From Mycobacterium yunnanensis (GTDB taxonomy: Bacteria > Actinomycetota > Actinomycetes > Mycobacteriales > Mycobacteriaceae): DNA of 64,000 bases. The notes beneath the pieces were generated by a model that had not been told where the DNA came from, did not search any database, and saw nothing but the letters and a program-made list of their open reading frames with translations. A program made the position numbers and the translations under genes. Below, piece after piece: positions 16,229 through 24,553 of this stretch. The first letter of the stretch is position 1. Every line of letters begins with the position of its first letter. Location: the NCBI RefSeq assembly GCF_025823185.1, contig NZ_JACKVK010000005.1, positions 1 through 64,000 on the forward strand. Reading direction: 5' to 3'.

Positions 16229-18475
16229 TTAGCTCAAGTCGAACCGGTCGTTGTTCATGACCTTCACCCACGCAGCGACGAAGTCCTCCACGAACTTGCC
16301 CTGGTTGTCGTCCTCGGCGTACACCTCGGCGATGGCGCGCAGCACCGAGTTCGAGCCGAACACCAGGTCGTTGGGGGTGGCCGTCCACTTGAGCTCACCG
16401 GTCGCCCGATCGGAGCCCTCGTAGGCGTGTTCGCCGGTCTCGGCCGACTTCCACTTGGTGCCCATGTCGAGCAGGTTGACGAAGAAGTCGTTGCTCAGCA
16501 CACCCGGCCGGTCGGTCAGCACGCCGTGCTTGCTGCCGCCGTGGTTGGCGCCGATGGCCCGCAGGCCACCGATCAGCACGGTCAGCTCCGGGGCCGTCAG
16601 GTCCAGGAAGTAGGCCTTGTCGACCAGCAGCTGCTCGAGCGGTGCCTTCTCGCCAGGCTTCGCGTAGTTGCGGAACCCGTCGGCCTGCGGCTGGAGCACG
16701 GCGAACGACTCGACGTCGGTCTGCTCTTGGGTGGCATCGGTGCGGCCCGGCGCGAAGTGCACGTCGATGTCGAAACCACCGTCCTTGGCGGCCTTCTCGA
16801 TGCCGGCATTGCCGGCCAGCACGATGAGGTCGGCCAGCGAGATCTTCTTCCCACCGGAGGCCGAGGCGTTGAACTCCTGCTGGATCTTCTCCAGCACCGG
16901 GAGCACCCTGTCGAGCTCGGTGGGCTCGTTGACCTCCCAGCTGCGCTGCGGCTCGAGGCGAATGCGCGCGCCGTTGGCGCCACCGCGCTTGTCGGTGCCG
17001 CGGAAGCTCGAGGCAGCCGCCCATGCCGTCTTCACCAGCTGCGGCACGCTCAGCCCGGCGCCGAGCACCTTGGCCTTCAGCTCGGCGACGTCGGCGTCGT
17101 CGACCAGCGCGTGGTCGACAGCGGGTACGGGGTCCTGCCACAGCTGCGGCTCGGCCACCCAGGGGCCGAGGTAGCGGGTGACGGGTCCCAAGTCACGGTG
17201 CAGCAGCTTGTACCAGGCACGTGCGAAGGCGTCGTTCATCTCCTCCGGGTGGTCGAGCCACCGGCGCGTGATCTTGCCGTAGATCGGATCGACACGCATC
17301 GAGACGTCGGTGACCAGCATCGTGGGCTTGCGGGGCGGGCCGCCGAAGGGATCCGGGATGATCGCCTCGGAGGCCGTGGCCTCGAACTGCCAGGCACCAC
17401 CGGGGCTCTTGGTCAGCTCCCACTCGTTGCCGTAGAGCAGCTCGAGGTAGCGGTTGCTCCACTGCGTCGGCGTGTCGGTCCAGACGACCTCGAGGCCGCT
17501 GGTGATGGTGTCGCCGGCGTTGCCCGAGCCGAACGGGCACTTCCAGCCCAGGCCCTGCTGCTCGATCGGCGCGCCCTCGGGCTCCGGGCCGACGTTGTCG
17601 GCGCTGGCGCCGTGGGTCTTGCCGAGGGTGTGACCGCCGACGATCAGCGCGGCGGTCTCCTCGTCGTTCATGGCCATCCGACCGAAGGTCTCGCGGATGT
17701 CGTGGGCGGCGGCCAGCGGATCCGGCTTGCCTTCGGGCCCTTCGGGATTGACGTAGATCAGGCCCATGGTGGTGGCACCGAAGGGCTCGGCCAGTTCACG
17801 CTTGTCGCTGTCGTTGGTGCCGCCATACCGCTTGTCGGTGCCCAGCCAGGTGTCCTCCTGGCCGAAGAGGATCTCCTCGGGCTCCCAGATGTCCTCGCGA
17901 CCGAAGCCGAAACCGAAGGTCTCGAATCCGGCCGACTCGAGTGCCACGTTGCCGGCGAAGACCAGCAGGTCGGCCCACGACAGCTTGCTGCCGTACTTCT
18001 TCTTGACCGGCCACAGCAGACGGCGGGCCTTGTCGAGGTTGGCGTTGTCGGGCCAGCTGTTCAGCGGGGCGAACCGCTGGCTGCCCTGGCCACCGCCACC
18101 GCGACCGTCGTAGATGCGGTAGGTGCCCGCGGCGTGCCAGCTCATCCGGATGAACAGGCCGGCGTAGCTGCCGTAGTCGGCGGGCCACCAGTCCTGCGAG
18201 GTGGTGATGACGTCGAGGACGTCGGCCTTCAGTGCGTCGACGTCGACCTTCGAGAACGCCGCGGCGTAGTCGAAGTCCGCGCCCAGGGGATTGCCCTTGG
18301 CCGGCTGGCGGTGCAGCACCGACACGTCGACCTGCTCGGGCCACCAATCCTGATTGGTCAGCGGCGCGTGGCCCTTGGGGTGCGGCGATTCGATTGCCGG
18401 GTTCTCGCTCTCGCTGTGCGAGCTGGTTCCCGAATCAGGGGCTGGGGGGCGGCTATCGGATGTATCGGTTGACAC
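16229..18475 (-). CDS. katG: Catalase-peroxidase KatG
   Basis: 748 residues, GTG start at 18475 fixed by the Shine-Dalgarno GGAAGGA 5 bp before it. Distal haem site Arg-Trp-His in [14 protein letters not shown], the Tyr of the Met-Tyr-Trp adduct in [12 protein letters not shown], the Met in [14 protein letters not shown], and the proximal His in [11 protein letters not shown]. The Ser that corresponds to position 315 of M. tuberculosis KatG is kept ([12 protein letters not shown]). The C-terminal duplicated domain is complete. It degrades H2O2, acts as a broad peroxidase and activates isoniazid in mycobacteria. It is 36 bp downstream of furA and should be co-transcribed and repressed by FurA. 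Confidence 0.97.
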   Translation of the reverse strand: MSTDTSDSRPPAPDSGTSSHSESENPAIESPHPKGHAPLTNQDWWPEQVDVSVLHRQPAKGNPLGADFDYAAAFSKVDVDALKADVLDVITTSQDWWPADYGSYAGLFIRMSWHAAGTYRIYDGRGGGGQGSQRFAPLNSWPDNANLDKARRLLWPVKKKYGSKLSWADLLVFAGNVALESAGFETFGFGFGREDIWEPEEILFGQEDTWLGTDKRYGGTNDSDKRELAEPFGATTMGLIYVNPEGPEGKPDPLAAAHDIRETFGRMAMNDEETAALIVGGHTLGKTHGASADNVGPEPEGAPIEQQGLGWKCPFGSGNAGDTITSGLEVVWTDTPTQWSNRYLELLYGNEWELTKSPGGAWQFEATASEAIIPDPFGGPPRKPTMLVTDVSMRVDPIYGKITRRWLDHPEEMNDAFARAWYKLLHRDLGPVTRYLGPWVAEPQLWQDPVPAVDHALVDDADVAELKAKVLGAGLSVPQLVKTAWAAASSFRGTDKRGGANGARIRLEPQRSWEVNEPTELDRVLPVLEKIQQEFNASASGGKKISLADLIVLAGNAGIEKAAKDGGFDIDVHFAPGRTDATQEQTDVESFAVLQPQADGFRNYAKPGEKAPLEQLLVDKAYFLDLTAPELTVLIGGLRAIGANHGGSKHGVLTDRPGVLSNDFFVNLLDMGTKWKSAETGEHAYEGSDRATGELKWTATPNDLVFGSNSVLRAIAEVYAEDDNQGKFVEDFVAAWVKVMNNDRFDLS

Positions 18476-18511
18476 GACATTCCTTCCGGGTTTGACGAAA
18501 CGGGCTGGGTT

Positions 18512-18967
18512 TCAGGATCTGGATGGGGCGGGGCCGACTGTCGAGCAAGCGGGACAATAGCCCCAGTAGATGACTTCTGCTTCGTCGACCGTGAAGCCCT
18601 CGAGGTGGCCGTCACCGTCGGCGGGCACCAGACACGGCGCCGCGCCGACCGCGCAGTCGACGTCGGCCACCGCACCGCACGACCGGCACACCACGTGATG
18701 GTGGTTGTCGCCCACGCGCGACTCGTACCGCGCCACGGACCCGGCGGGTTGGATGCGGCGGATCAAGCCGGCCGAGGTGAGTGCGTTCAACGCGTCGTAG
18801 ACGGTCTGGTGCGACACCTCCGGGGAGGTGGTGCGCGTCGCCCTGGTGATCGTCTCGGTGTCGGCGTGCGGGTTGGCGTACACGGCACCGAGGACGGCGA
18901 CCCTCGGGCGGGTCACGCGAAGCGACGCCTCGCGCAGCACTCGCTCGAACTCGATCGCGTGTCCCAC
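18512..18967 (-). CDS. furA: Ferric-uptake-regulator-family repressor FurA
   Basis: 151 residues, GTG start at 18967. Winged helix at the N-terminus (RVTRPRVAVLGAVYANPHAD; HQTVYDALNALTSAGLIRRI), metal-binding HHHVVCRSCG near residues 88-97 and a second Cys pair YCPACS near the end. In mycobacteria FurA is a redox/metal-sensing repressor of its own promoter and of the downstream katG. Position, spacing and promoter are as in M. tuberculosis and M. smegmatis. The start codon falls about where the predicted transcript begins, which agrees with the known leaderless furA mRNA. Confidence 0.95.
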   Translation of the reverse strand: MGHAIEFERVLREASLRVTRPRVAVLGAVYANPHADTETITRATRTTSPEVSHQTVYDALNALTSAGLIRRIQPAGSVARYESRVGDNHHHVVCRSCGAVADVDCAVGAAPCLVPADGDGHLEGFTVDEAEVIYWGYCPACSTVGPAPSRS

Positions 18968-18974
18968 GCCCTAA

Positions 18975-19003
18975 GTTCTAGTGCCTTTTCTTGAATCAGT
19001 CAA
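18975..19003 (-). promoter_or_regulatory. furA-katG promoter with AT-rich FurA operator region
   Basis: On the minus strand TTGACT (19003-18998), 17 bp, TAGAAC (18980-18975), predicting a start at or near the furA GTG (18967). The spacer TGATTCAAGAAAAGGCA is AT-rich and aligns by eye with the FurA-protected region upstream of mycobacterial furA. The -35 overlaps the TGA stop of the DUF3140 gene (19002-19000). Confidence 0.85.
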
Positions 19004-19347
19004 GAGTGTTTCTTCATCGGGTCGTGGCCCCAGTTCATCAACGAATACCGCCACGCGGTGTCTTCGACGTCGCCCGATGGCCGCTGAGCTCGATGCCGTT
19101 TGACGTAACCGACGACCTTGCGCATGTGGTCGTAGTCGTCGTCGGAGAGCTCGGACTTCTTGGTCTCCAGGATGTCGGCGATGTGGCGCCCACTGGCATG
19201 GCCGGTCGACTCGCCGCCGCCGTCGGCCTTTTGACCCACCGACTTGGACGCGTCGCGGTCGAGCCATCTGCGGAGCTCCGAGGCCGTCATGTTGACCGCG
19301 CCGGAGAACTCCTTCCACGTCCGTTGCCGCTCGACGTCGTCGACCAC
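19000..19347 (-). CDS. DUF3140 domain protein
   Basis: About 115 residues. GTG 19347 is chosen because GCGAGGAG lies about 6 bp before it; an upstream TTG at 19362 is possible. The conserved body reads FSGAVNMTASELRRWLDRD, then SVGQKADGG, GHASGRHIADIL, DDYDHMRKVVGYVKRH and finally YSLMNWGHDPMKK, the pattern of DUF3140. It is small, basic, soluble and of unknown function; related proteins often sit near DNA-modifying or stress genes. It ends inside the furA promoter, so it is transcribed toward furA and may read through into it. Confidence 0.8.
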   Translation of the reverse strand: MVDDVERQRTWKEFSGAVNMTASELRRWLDRDASKSVGQKADGGGESTGHASGRHIADILETKKSELSDDDYDHMRKVVGYVKRHRAQRPSGDVEDTAWRYSLMNWGHDPMKKHS

Positions 19348-19408
19348 CACCACTCCTCGCAACCCGTAGCCCGCGCATTGCCGCGCTCAGTCGTCGTACC
19401 CCGAGGGC

Positions 19409-19429
19409 CCCGGGAAAAACCTTCCCGGG
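19409..19429 (-). terminator. Hairpin after the HadA-like gene
   Basis: 8-bp perfect stem CCCGGGAA/TTCCCGGG with a 5-nt loop, abutting the stop codon of the gene at 19430-19885. It would separate that gene from the DUF3140 gene. Confidence 0.6.
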
Positions 19430-19885
19430 TCAGTCCGCGTCGGCCTCGGTCCGACCGGCCATCGTCGTGTAGTCCTCCTGGACGGTGTCGCCGTCCTGGT
19501 TGACGATCCAACTCCGCAGCGTCAGCACGTCGGCACCGAACGCCCGCCGCAGCGAGTCGATCCGGATTCGGCACCGGAGGACGTCACCGGCCTTGATGGG
19601 AGCCAGGAACTTCAACCCCTGCTCGGCCTGGATGAGCCGTTCGTCGGTGATGGTGATGCCGGCGTGGTCGAAGAACGCCATCTGAGCGTGGTAACCGAAC
19701 ACGGAGATGAACGTCAGCGGCGCGAGGATGGAGTCGTGGCCGAGGGCGCGGGCGGCGTCCTCGTCCCGGTACGCGGGGTCGTCGTTCTTGACCGCGACCG
19801 CGTACTGGCGAACGGCTTCACGCCCGACGACGTAGGTGTCGGGGTGTTCATAGGTCAGTCCGACGATGTCCGGTGACAGGGCCAT
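19430..19885 (-). CDS. HadA-like (3R)-hydroxyacyl dehydratase subunit (MaoC-like, UPF0336)
   Basis: 151 residues from ATG 19885. It begins MALSPDIVGLTYEHPDTY and continues REAVRQYAVAVKNDDPAY, LAPLTFISVFGYHAQMAFF and EQGLKFLAPIKAGDVL, following mycobacterial HadA/HadC closely in length and motifs. In FAS-II, HadA or HadC supplies substrate specificity to the catalytic HadB during mycolic-acid elongation. This copy is alone, without hadB and outside the usual rpmG-hadABC locus, so it is a paralogue whose partner must be encoded elsewhere. The catalytic Asp/His of the hydratase-2 motif are not evident, fitting a non-catalytic subunit. Confidence 0.8.
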   Translation of the reverse strand: MALSPDIVGLTYEHPDTYVVGREAVRQYAVAVKNDDPAYRDEDAARALGHDSILAPLTFISVFGYHAQMAFFDHAGITITDERLIQAEQGLKFLAPIKAGDVLRCRIRIDSLRRAFGADVLTLRSWIVNQDGDTVQEDYTTMAGRTEADAD

Positions 19886-19949
19886 GACTGAGGAATGTAG
19901 CTGCCGCGGGGCGGCGAGGAGCCCAGGCATGACGTTCTCGCGGGAGGAC

Positions 19950-19974
19950 GTTACAACTGCCGAAGACGGGGTAA
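19950..19974 (+). promoter_or_regulatory. SigF-like promoter of the glycosyltransferase operon
   Basis: GTTA (19950-19953), 15 nt, GGGTAA (19969-19974), two mismatches from the mycobacterial SigF consensus GTTT-N15-17-GGGTAT. It lies about 45 bp upstream of the first reading frame of the operon. Confidence 0.45.
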
Positions 19975-20020
19975 ATAGGCCGACGCTTGATCCGGCCGTG
20001 GATCAACGAAAGGGGTGCGA

Positions 20021-20056
20021 GTGACCGCCGTCATGGACGAACCGGCAACGACGTGA
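20021..20056 (+). CDS. Possible 11-residue leader peptide
   Basis: GTG 20021 follows GAAAGGGG (20008-20015) at good spacing and encodes VTAVMDEPATT. Its TGA overlaps the GTG (20053) of the GT4 gene in a GTGA arrangement, so translating it would couple to the glycosyltransferase. The glycosyltransferase GTG itself has no good Shine-Dalgarno. Too short for family support. Confidence 0.4.
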   Translation: MTAVMDEPATT

Positions 20057-21216
20057 CGTCAGCCCTGCGCATAGCCCTCATCTCACACAACCGCTTTCCG
20101 ATCAGCCAACCGTTCTCCGGTGGACTGGAAGCGCACGTATGGCATCTGGCGCGGTCGTTGTCCCACGAAGGACACCAGGTCACGCTCTTCGCCGCAGCGG
20201 AGTCCGATCTCGGTTCCCAACCCGGCCCGGAGGTTCGACCGCTGTACCGCAGCGCCGCCGCGGCACGGCGCCGTCCGCTCCCCGGCGCGGTGCCGGAATC
20301 CGATCATCTCGCCTATCTCGACGTCATGCAGGAGCTCGTCGACGACGGCGGCGACGGTTTCGACGTGATCCACAATCACTGCCTCAATCCGGTGCCCCTT
20401 CTGCTCGCCCCAGGTTTGCGCACCCCGATGCTGACCACGCTGCACACTCCGCCTGTTCCGCGATTGGAGGCCGCCATCGGCACCACCGGGGGCGCCGGCT
20501 CGGCCTTCGCCGCGGTGAGCGGTTACACCGCGGAATCCTGGCGCCACGTCGTCACCGACCGAATGCACGTGGTGCCCAACGGCGTCGAGCCCTCTCGCTG
20601 GCCTGCCGGCCCCGGTGGCGACTACCTCGTGTGGTCGGGGCGGGTGACACCCGAGAAGGGGACCCACCTCGCCGTCGCGGCGGCGGCGCTGACCGGCAGG
20701 CACCTCGTCATCGCCGGGCCCATCGGCAACGCCGAGTACTTCCACGAGGCGGTGGAGCCGCTGTTGAGTGAACGTGTCCGGTACGCAGGACATCTCGACC
20801 AGCGGCGCCTGGCGTCGCTGGTCGGCGGTGCAGCGGCCGCGCTGGTCACGCCGCGGTGGGACGAGCCGTATTGCCTCGTCGCCGCCGAGGCCGCCACCTG
20901 CGGGACGCCCGTCGTCGCCTTCGGCCGCGGCGGGATTCCGGAGGTCATCGACGCCCAGAGCGGGCGGCTGGTCGCCCCCGACGACGTGGCGGGCATGGCG
21001 GCCGCCGTCCCCGAGGCCATCACCCTGTCGCGAGATGCGGTGCGCCACAGCGCCGTCATGCGATGTAGCGCACGCGCCATGGTGTCGCGCTACCTCGAGA
21101 TCTACGGCAACCTCATCGACGAACGGACCTCCGCCAACCATGATTGGCTACTACGTACATCACCACGGACGCGGGCACCTCTCGCGAGCGACGAGCATCT
21201 GCGCACGTCTGCGTGA
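20053..21216 (+). CDS. GT4-family glycosyltransferase
   Basis: 387 residues from GTG 20053. N-terminal Rossmann domain opens LRIALISHNRFPISQPFSGG, with the Gly-rich acceptor loop SGGLEAHVWHLARSL. The C-terminal GT-B domain has SGRVTPEKGTHLAV and AEAATCGTPVVAFGRGGIPE, with the EX7E-type nucleotide-sugar site around DEPYCLVAAEAA. It transfers a sugar from a nucleotide donor with retention of configuration, probably on the cytoplasmic face. The last 25 codons overlap the next gene by 77 bp and run past the usual end of the fold (YLEIYGNLI), so they are probably a dispensable tail. First structural gene of a three-transferase operon. Confidence 0.85.
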   Translation: MTSALRIALISHNRFPISQPFSGGLEAHVWHLARSLSHEGHQVTLFAAAESDLGSQPGPEVRPLYRSAAAARRRPLPGAVPESDHLAYLDVMQELVDDGGDGFDVIHNHCLNPVPLLLAPGLRTPMLTTLHTPPVPRLEAAIGTTGGAGSAFAAVSGYTAESWRHVVTDRMHVVPNGVEPSRWPAGPGGDYLVWSGRVTPEKGTHLAVAAAALTGRHLVIAGPIGNAEYFHEAVEPLLSERVRYAGHLDQRRLASLVGGAAAALVTPRWDEPYCLVAAEAATCGTPVVAFGRGGIPEVIDAQSGRLVAPDDVAGMAAAVPEAITLSRDAVRHSAVMRCSARAMVSRYLEIYGNLIDERTSANHDWLLRTSPRTRAPLASDEHLRTSA

Positions 21217-22141
21217 GCCCGTGACGATCCTGTCGTCGTTGCCGGTCGAGGCGCGGCCCGGGGTCACCACGGTTCGGCTTCCTCGCGACGACGAGCCATC
21301 CGACCGAGGTGACGGCAAGGGCTTCACCGACGTCGACGCCAACGGCGCGCTGCACTGGGTCCCGTTGCATCACAGTGGTTTACGAGAACGCATGTCGACG
21401 ATCGCCGATTGGGTGTCGACGCACCGGCCGTCGGTGATGGTGGTCGACGTCTCGGTCGAGGTGACGATGTTGGTGCGGCTCCTCGGTGTGCCCGTCGTCG
21501 TGGTCGCCATGCCCGGTGAGCGGACCGACCCGCCCCACGAACTGGTCTACCGCGTCGCCGAGCACATCCTGGCGGCGTGGCCCCGAACCCTCTACGAGCC
21601 GGCGTGGCTGGTGCCGTACGCGGCGAAGACGACGTACGTGGGCGGAATCAGCCGCTTCGACGGTCGCCCACGCCTTCCGCGTCCGGACGACGGACGACCC
21701 GGCATCCTGGTCCTCAACGGTTCCGGCGGCGCCGATCTCGACGTCTCCACGATAAACCGTTGCGCCGCGGCACATCCGGAGTATCGATGGTCATCCCTCG
21801 GGGTCGCCGGGGGTCCGTGGGCCGACGATCCGTGGCCGAACCTGTGCACCGCCGACGTCGTGGTGTCCTCGGCCGGCCAGAGTTCGATCGCCGACATCGC
21901 CGCGGCGGGCCGACCGGCAGTCATCATCGCCGCCGACCGTCCATTCGGTGAGCAGCGCGCCACGGCAGCGGCGCTGCGGCGCGCCGGCGTGGCGGCGGTT
22001 CGACCGTCGTGGCCCGAGATGTCCGACTGGCCCGGCGTAGTCGAGGCCGCGCGCGGCCTGGACTCGCAGGGGTGGCAGCAGTGGCAGACCGTCGGCGCGG
22101 CCGAGCGCGCCGCGGCGCTGATCGAGCGGGTGGCGGCGTGA
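21140..22141 (+). CDS. MurG/MGT-like GT-B glycosyltransferase
   Basis: 333 residues from ATG 21140, which starts inside the GT4 gene. The opening MIGYYVHHHGRGHLSRA is typical of MurG/GT28-like proteins (HxxGHxxRA). The C-terminal half has GILVLNGSGGADL and TADVVVSSAGQSSIADIAAA, the donor-binding part, with AGQSS in place of the MurG GGxGS. Acceptor and donor are not readable. Its position between GT4 and GT2 genes suggests successive steps of one glycoconjugate. The stop overlaps the next start (GTGA). Confidence 0.8.
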   Translation: MIGYYVHHHGRGHLSRATSICARLREPVTILSSLPVEARPGVTTVRLPRDDEPSDRGDGKGFTDVDANGALHWVPLHHSGLRERMSTIADWVSTHRPSVMVVDVSVEVTMLVRLLGVPVVVVAMPGERTDPPHELVYRVAEHILAAWPRTLYEPAWLVPYAAKTTYVGGISRFDGRPRLPRPDDGRPGILVLNGSGGADLDVSTINRCAAAHPEYRWSSLGVAGGPWADDPWPNLCTADVVVSSAGQSSIADIAAAGRPAVIIAADRPFGEQRATAAALRRAGVAAVRPSWPEMSDWPGVVEAARGLDSQGWQQWQTVGAAERAAALIERVAA

Positions 22142-22959
22142 AGACGACCGTCGTGACCGCGGTGCGCGGCCGAGGCGACCATCTTCGCCGCCAGCTCGAC
22201 GGCCTCGCCCGCAGCGCCGTCCCGGCGGATCACCACGTCGTCGTGGCCGTCGACGACGACGACGTCGCGCGCCGGGTACGTGACGACGGTACGACCGTGG
22301 TGGCGCTGCGCTCGGGGTCGCCGCGCATCCCGATGGCACGTGCCCGCAACCTCGGTGCCCGGGTGGCCGTCGACGGTGGGGCCGAGTTACTCGTCTTCCT
22401 CGACGTCGACTGCATCCCCGCGCCCGAGATGATCGGGTACTACCAGCTCGCTGCGGCGAACCCCGCCCACCGGGGCGCGTTGCTCTGCGGCCCGGTCACC
22501 TACCTTCCGGCACCCGGGCCCGACGGGTACGACCTCGACCGGCTGTCCGAGCTGACCGCGCCGCACCCGGCGCGACCGGCCCCGCCGACGGGGGTGACGG
22601 TGACCGGCGACGAGTACGAGCTCTTCTGGTCCCTGTCGTTCGCCGTCACCGCGCCGGTCTGGGAGCGCATCGGAGGGTTCTGCACCGACTACGCCGGCTA
22701 TGGCGGAGAGGACACGGACTACGCGCAGCGGGCGGCCGCCTCGGCCGTCGGTCTGCGGTGGGTGGGGGGCGCGCACGCCTATCACCAGTTTCACCCGGTC
22801 TCCGACCCGCCGACCGAGCACCTGGCCGACATCGTGTCCAATGCGACCACGTTTCACGCCCGGTGGGGGTGGTGGCCGATGCAGGGGTGGCTGGACGCCT
22901 TCGAGCAACGCGGGTTGATCTCTCGCGACGGACGCGGGACGCCTCGTCTGGCGGGGTAG
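22138..22959 (+). CDS. GT2-family glycosyltransferase
   Basis: 273 residues, GTG 22138 overlapping the previous stop by 4 bp. GT-A fold: TTVVTAVRGRGDHLRRQL at the start, RARNLGARVAVDGG, then LLVFLDVDCIPAP with the metal-binding Asp-x-Asp. Near residues 170-215 it has LSFAVTAPVWERIGGF and YGGEDTDYAQR, the ED motif holding the catalytic base. No membrane helices, so it acts on a cytoplasmic acceptor. Third gene of the operon. Confidence 0.85.
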   Translation: MKTTVVTAVRGRGDHLRRQLDGLARSAVPADHHVVVAVDDDDVARRVRDDGTTVVALRSGSPRIPMARARNLGARVAVDGGAELLVFLDVDCIPAPEMIGYYQLAAANPAHRGALLCGPVTYLPAPGPDGYDLDRLSELTAPHPARPAPPTGVTVTGDEYELFWSLSFAVTAPVWERIGGFCTDYAGYGGEDTDYAQRAAASAVGLRWVGGAHAYHQFHPVSDPPTEHLADIVSNATTFHARWGWWPMQGWLDAFEQRGLISRDGRGTPRLAG

Positions 22960-22964
22960 CCGCC

Positions 22965-22990
22965 GTTTGATCGTGATCCGGCGGGGGCAT
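22965..22990 (+). promoter_or_regulatory. SigF-like promoter of the GAF-ANTAR gene
   Basis: GTTT (22965-22968), 16 nt, GGGCAT (22985-22990): one mismatch from GTTT-N15-17-GGGTAT. The predicted start (about 22997) is 2-14 bp before the GTG/ATG starts, so the mRNA would be nearly leaderless. Confidence 0.65.
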
Positions 22991-22998
22991 TCGGGGGG

Positions 22999-23685
22999 GT
23001 GTCGCAATCGATGAACCACGACCTCGCGCTCCGCATGGCCGAGCTGGCGAGAAGCTTGGTGCCCAAACCCAGCTTGGACACGATCCTCCAAGAAGTGACG
23101 ACTGCGGCCGTTGACCTCATCCCCGGCGTCGACACCGCGGGCATCCTCCTGCTGGAACGCGGGGGCAAGTTCAGTTCGGTCGCGACCACGTCGGATCTGC
23201 CCCATCAACTCGACACCCTGCAGGTGACCTTCAACGAAGGACCGTGCGTGCAGGCCGCACTCTCGGACACCGTCGTCCGGACCGACGACTTCCGGCTCGA
23301 GACGCGGTGGCCGCAGTACTCGCCTGCCGTCGTCGAGATCGGCGTGCTCAGCGGCCTGTCGTTCAAGCTCTACACCGCCGACCGCACCGCGGGTGCGCTC
23401 AACCTCTTCGGGTTCGCACCCAACGAATGGAGCGCCGACGCCGAGACCGTCGGCACCATTCTCGCCGCCCATGCGGCCTCGGCCATCATCACCACGCAGG
23501 CACGAAGTCAGCTGAACGCAGCGCTACTGAGTCGCGACCGCATCGGTCAAGCCAAGGGAATCATCATGGAGCGCTTCGGAGTCGACGCCGTCCGCGCCTT
23601 CAGCATGCTCAAACAGCTGAGCCAGGAAGGCAATGTCAAGCTGACGGACATCGCCCAGCGAGTGATCGACTCCGGCCCCGCCTGA
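22999..23685 (+). CDS. GAF and ANTAR domain transcription antitermination regulator
   Basis: 228 residues from GTG 22999 (ATG 23011 is an alternative). GAF domain at about residues 15-160: VDLIPGVDTAGILLLERGG, then FNEGPCVQAA and LSFKLYTADRTAGALNLF. ANTAR domain at about 165-225: LLSRDRIGQAKGIIMERFGV and AFSMLKQLSQEGNVKLTDIA. ANTAR proteins bind paired hexaloop RNA hairpins and prevent termination; the GAF part senses a ligand or redox state. GAF-ANTAR genes are numerous in mycobacteria and often stress-induced, matching the SigF-like promoter. Its RNA target cannot be identified here. Confidence 0.88.
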   Translation: MSQSMNHDLALRMAELARSLVPKPSLDTILQEVTTAAVDLIPGVDTAGILLLERGGKFSSVATTSDLPHQLDTLQVTFNEGPCVQAALSDTVVRTDDFRLETRWPQYSPAVVEIGVLSGLSFKLYTADRTAGALNLFGFAPNEWSADAETVGTILAAHAASAIITTQARSQLNAALLSRDRIGQAKGIIMERFGVDAVRAFSMLKQLSQEGNVKLTDIAQRVIDSGPA

Positions 23686-23695
23686 CCCACGCAGG

Positions 23696-24403
23696 TCACA
23701 CGCGGTCGGCGCGCACCACGGCCAAGCGCTCGCGACGGCGGCCCGTCTCCAACATCCCGATCCGCTCCAACCAGAGCGCCCGCGCGGTCAACACGGGCCC
23801 GAAGGGAATCCACTGCTCGGCCACCACACGGGCTCGCAGGCCGGCCGCCGACAGATCCGCGACCGTGCGATCCACGTTCGCGAACTCGGAGTGCACGATG
23901 AAGATGGAGCCGCCGTCGGTGAGAAGCTCGGCGGCGCTTTCGCACAGCGGGTCGAGGATCCGACGCCCGTCGCGACCGGCGTTCCACGCCGCGGCAGGTC
24001 CTGCCGACTCGGCCACCGGCGTGTCGTCGGCGCCGTCGTCGAACGGCACGTACGGCGGGTTGCAGGTGACGACGTCGAAGCGCTCGAATTCGACAGCCCG
24101 AGTCCATGATCCGCGGTGCACCTTCACCGGAAGCCCGGCCGCCGCGGCGTTGGCCCTGGCGCAGTCGACCGCACGGGAACTCATCTCGAATGCGGCGACC
24201 GTCGCGGCGCCCTGCTGGGCAGCGGCCAACGCGACGACGCCGCTGCCAGAACACAGGTCGGCAACCCGTCTCCCGGCAGCCAGGCCCGACGCCCGAAGCG
24301 CCCCGATCAGCAATGCCGAATCCTCCTGGGGCGGGTACACGCCGGTCGGCACCCTTAGCGGGTCGGTCTGGTCGGGAAGTTCTTCGGTGAAGATCGTGGT
24401 CAC
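23696..24403 (-). CDS. HemK-like class I methyltransferase (putative N5-glutamine)
   Basis: 235 residues, GTG start at 24403. SAM-binding motif VADLCSGSGVVALAAA at about residues 47-62 and the Gln/Asn-methyltransferase signature NPPYVP at 115-120. The N-terminal domain of HemK/PrmC is missing, as in HemK2-type enzymes, and PPQEDSALL precedes motif I as in that subgroup. Probable substrate: a Gln in a protein such as a release factor, inferred from family only. Converges with the GAF-ANTAR gene, 10 bp between stops. Confidence 0.8.
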   Translation of the reverse strand: MTTIFTEELPDQTDPLRVPTGVYPPQEDSALLIGALRASGLAAGRRVADLCSGSGVVALAAAQQGAATVAAFEMSSRAVDCARANAAAAGLPVKVHRGSWTRAVEFERFDVVTCNPPYVPFDDGADDTPVAESAGPAAAWNAGRDGRRILDPLCESAAELLTDGGSIFIVHSEFANVDRTVADLSAAGLRARVVAEQWIPFGPVLTARALWLERIGMLETGRRRERLAVVRADRV

Positions 24404-24415
24404 GTCGTTGCTCCG

Positions 24416-24485
24416 TCGCGTCTTTGGGGGCGGTGATCAGCACATGCCCCGCCGCGTTGGGTTCGAATCCCCGATCACGCGACCA
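24416..24485 (+). other. tRNA-like fragment (T-arm and acceptor-like end)
   Basis: A T-loop sequence GGGTTCGAATCCC is followed by GATCACGCGA-CCA, and TCGCGT at 24416-24421 can pair with ACGCGA at 24477-24482, giving a 70-nt unit ending in CCA. However, the acceptor stem pairs only 5-6 bp, one T-stem pair mismatches, and no D-arm or 7-nt anticodon loop can be drawn. It may be a decayed tRNA, an integration scar or coincidence. A hairpin follows 5 bp later. Confidence 0.25.
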
Positions 24486-24490
24486 ATAAC

Positions 24491-24525
24491 CCACGCCCTC
24501 CCGCGTCTCGTAGACGGGGGCGTGG
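24491..24525 (+). terminator. Hairpin between divergent genes
   Basis: CCACGCCC (24491-24498) pairs with GGGCGTGG (24518-24525) and an inner CGTCT/AGACG stem closes a 3-nt loop. It sits upstream of the SQR-like gene rather than after one, so it either ends a transcript from the tRNA-like unit or folds the leader of the next mRNA. Confidence 0.4.
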
Positions 24526-24553
24526 ATTCACCAACGGCGGGTAAGCCCCTGTC

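Noticed and set aside
1923..18472. Very long open frames opposite real genes, for example 1923-3416 (+) across the MHS transporter and 16061-18472 (+) across katG
   Set aside because: They are antisense shadows of genes with clear families; the composition is Arg/Val/Gly/His-rich, with no domain pattern and no ribosome site, as expected in high-GC DNA.
21140..21216. The 77-bp GT4/GT28 gene overlap as evidence of a fused or frameshifted gene
   Set aside because: Both frames have proper family starts and ends; the GT4 fold is complete before the overlap, so a harmless C-terminal extension explains it.
24416..24485. A complete functional tRNA gene
   Set aside because: No D-arm or anticodon stem-loop of correct size can be drawn; only a T-arm and partial acceptor stem are present, so it is listed only as a tRNA-like fragment.
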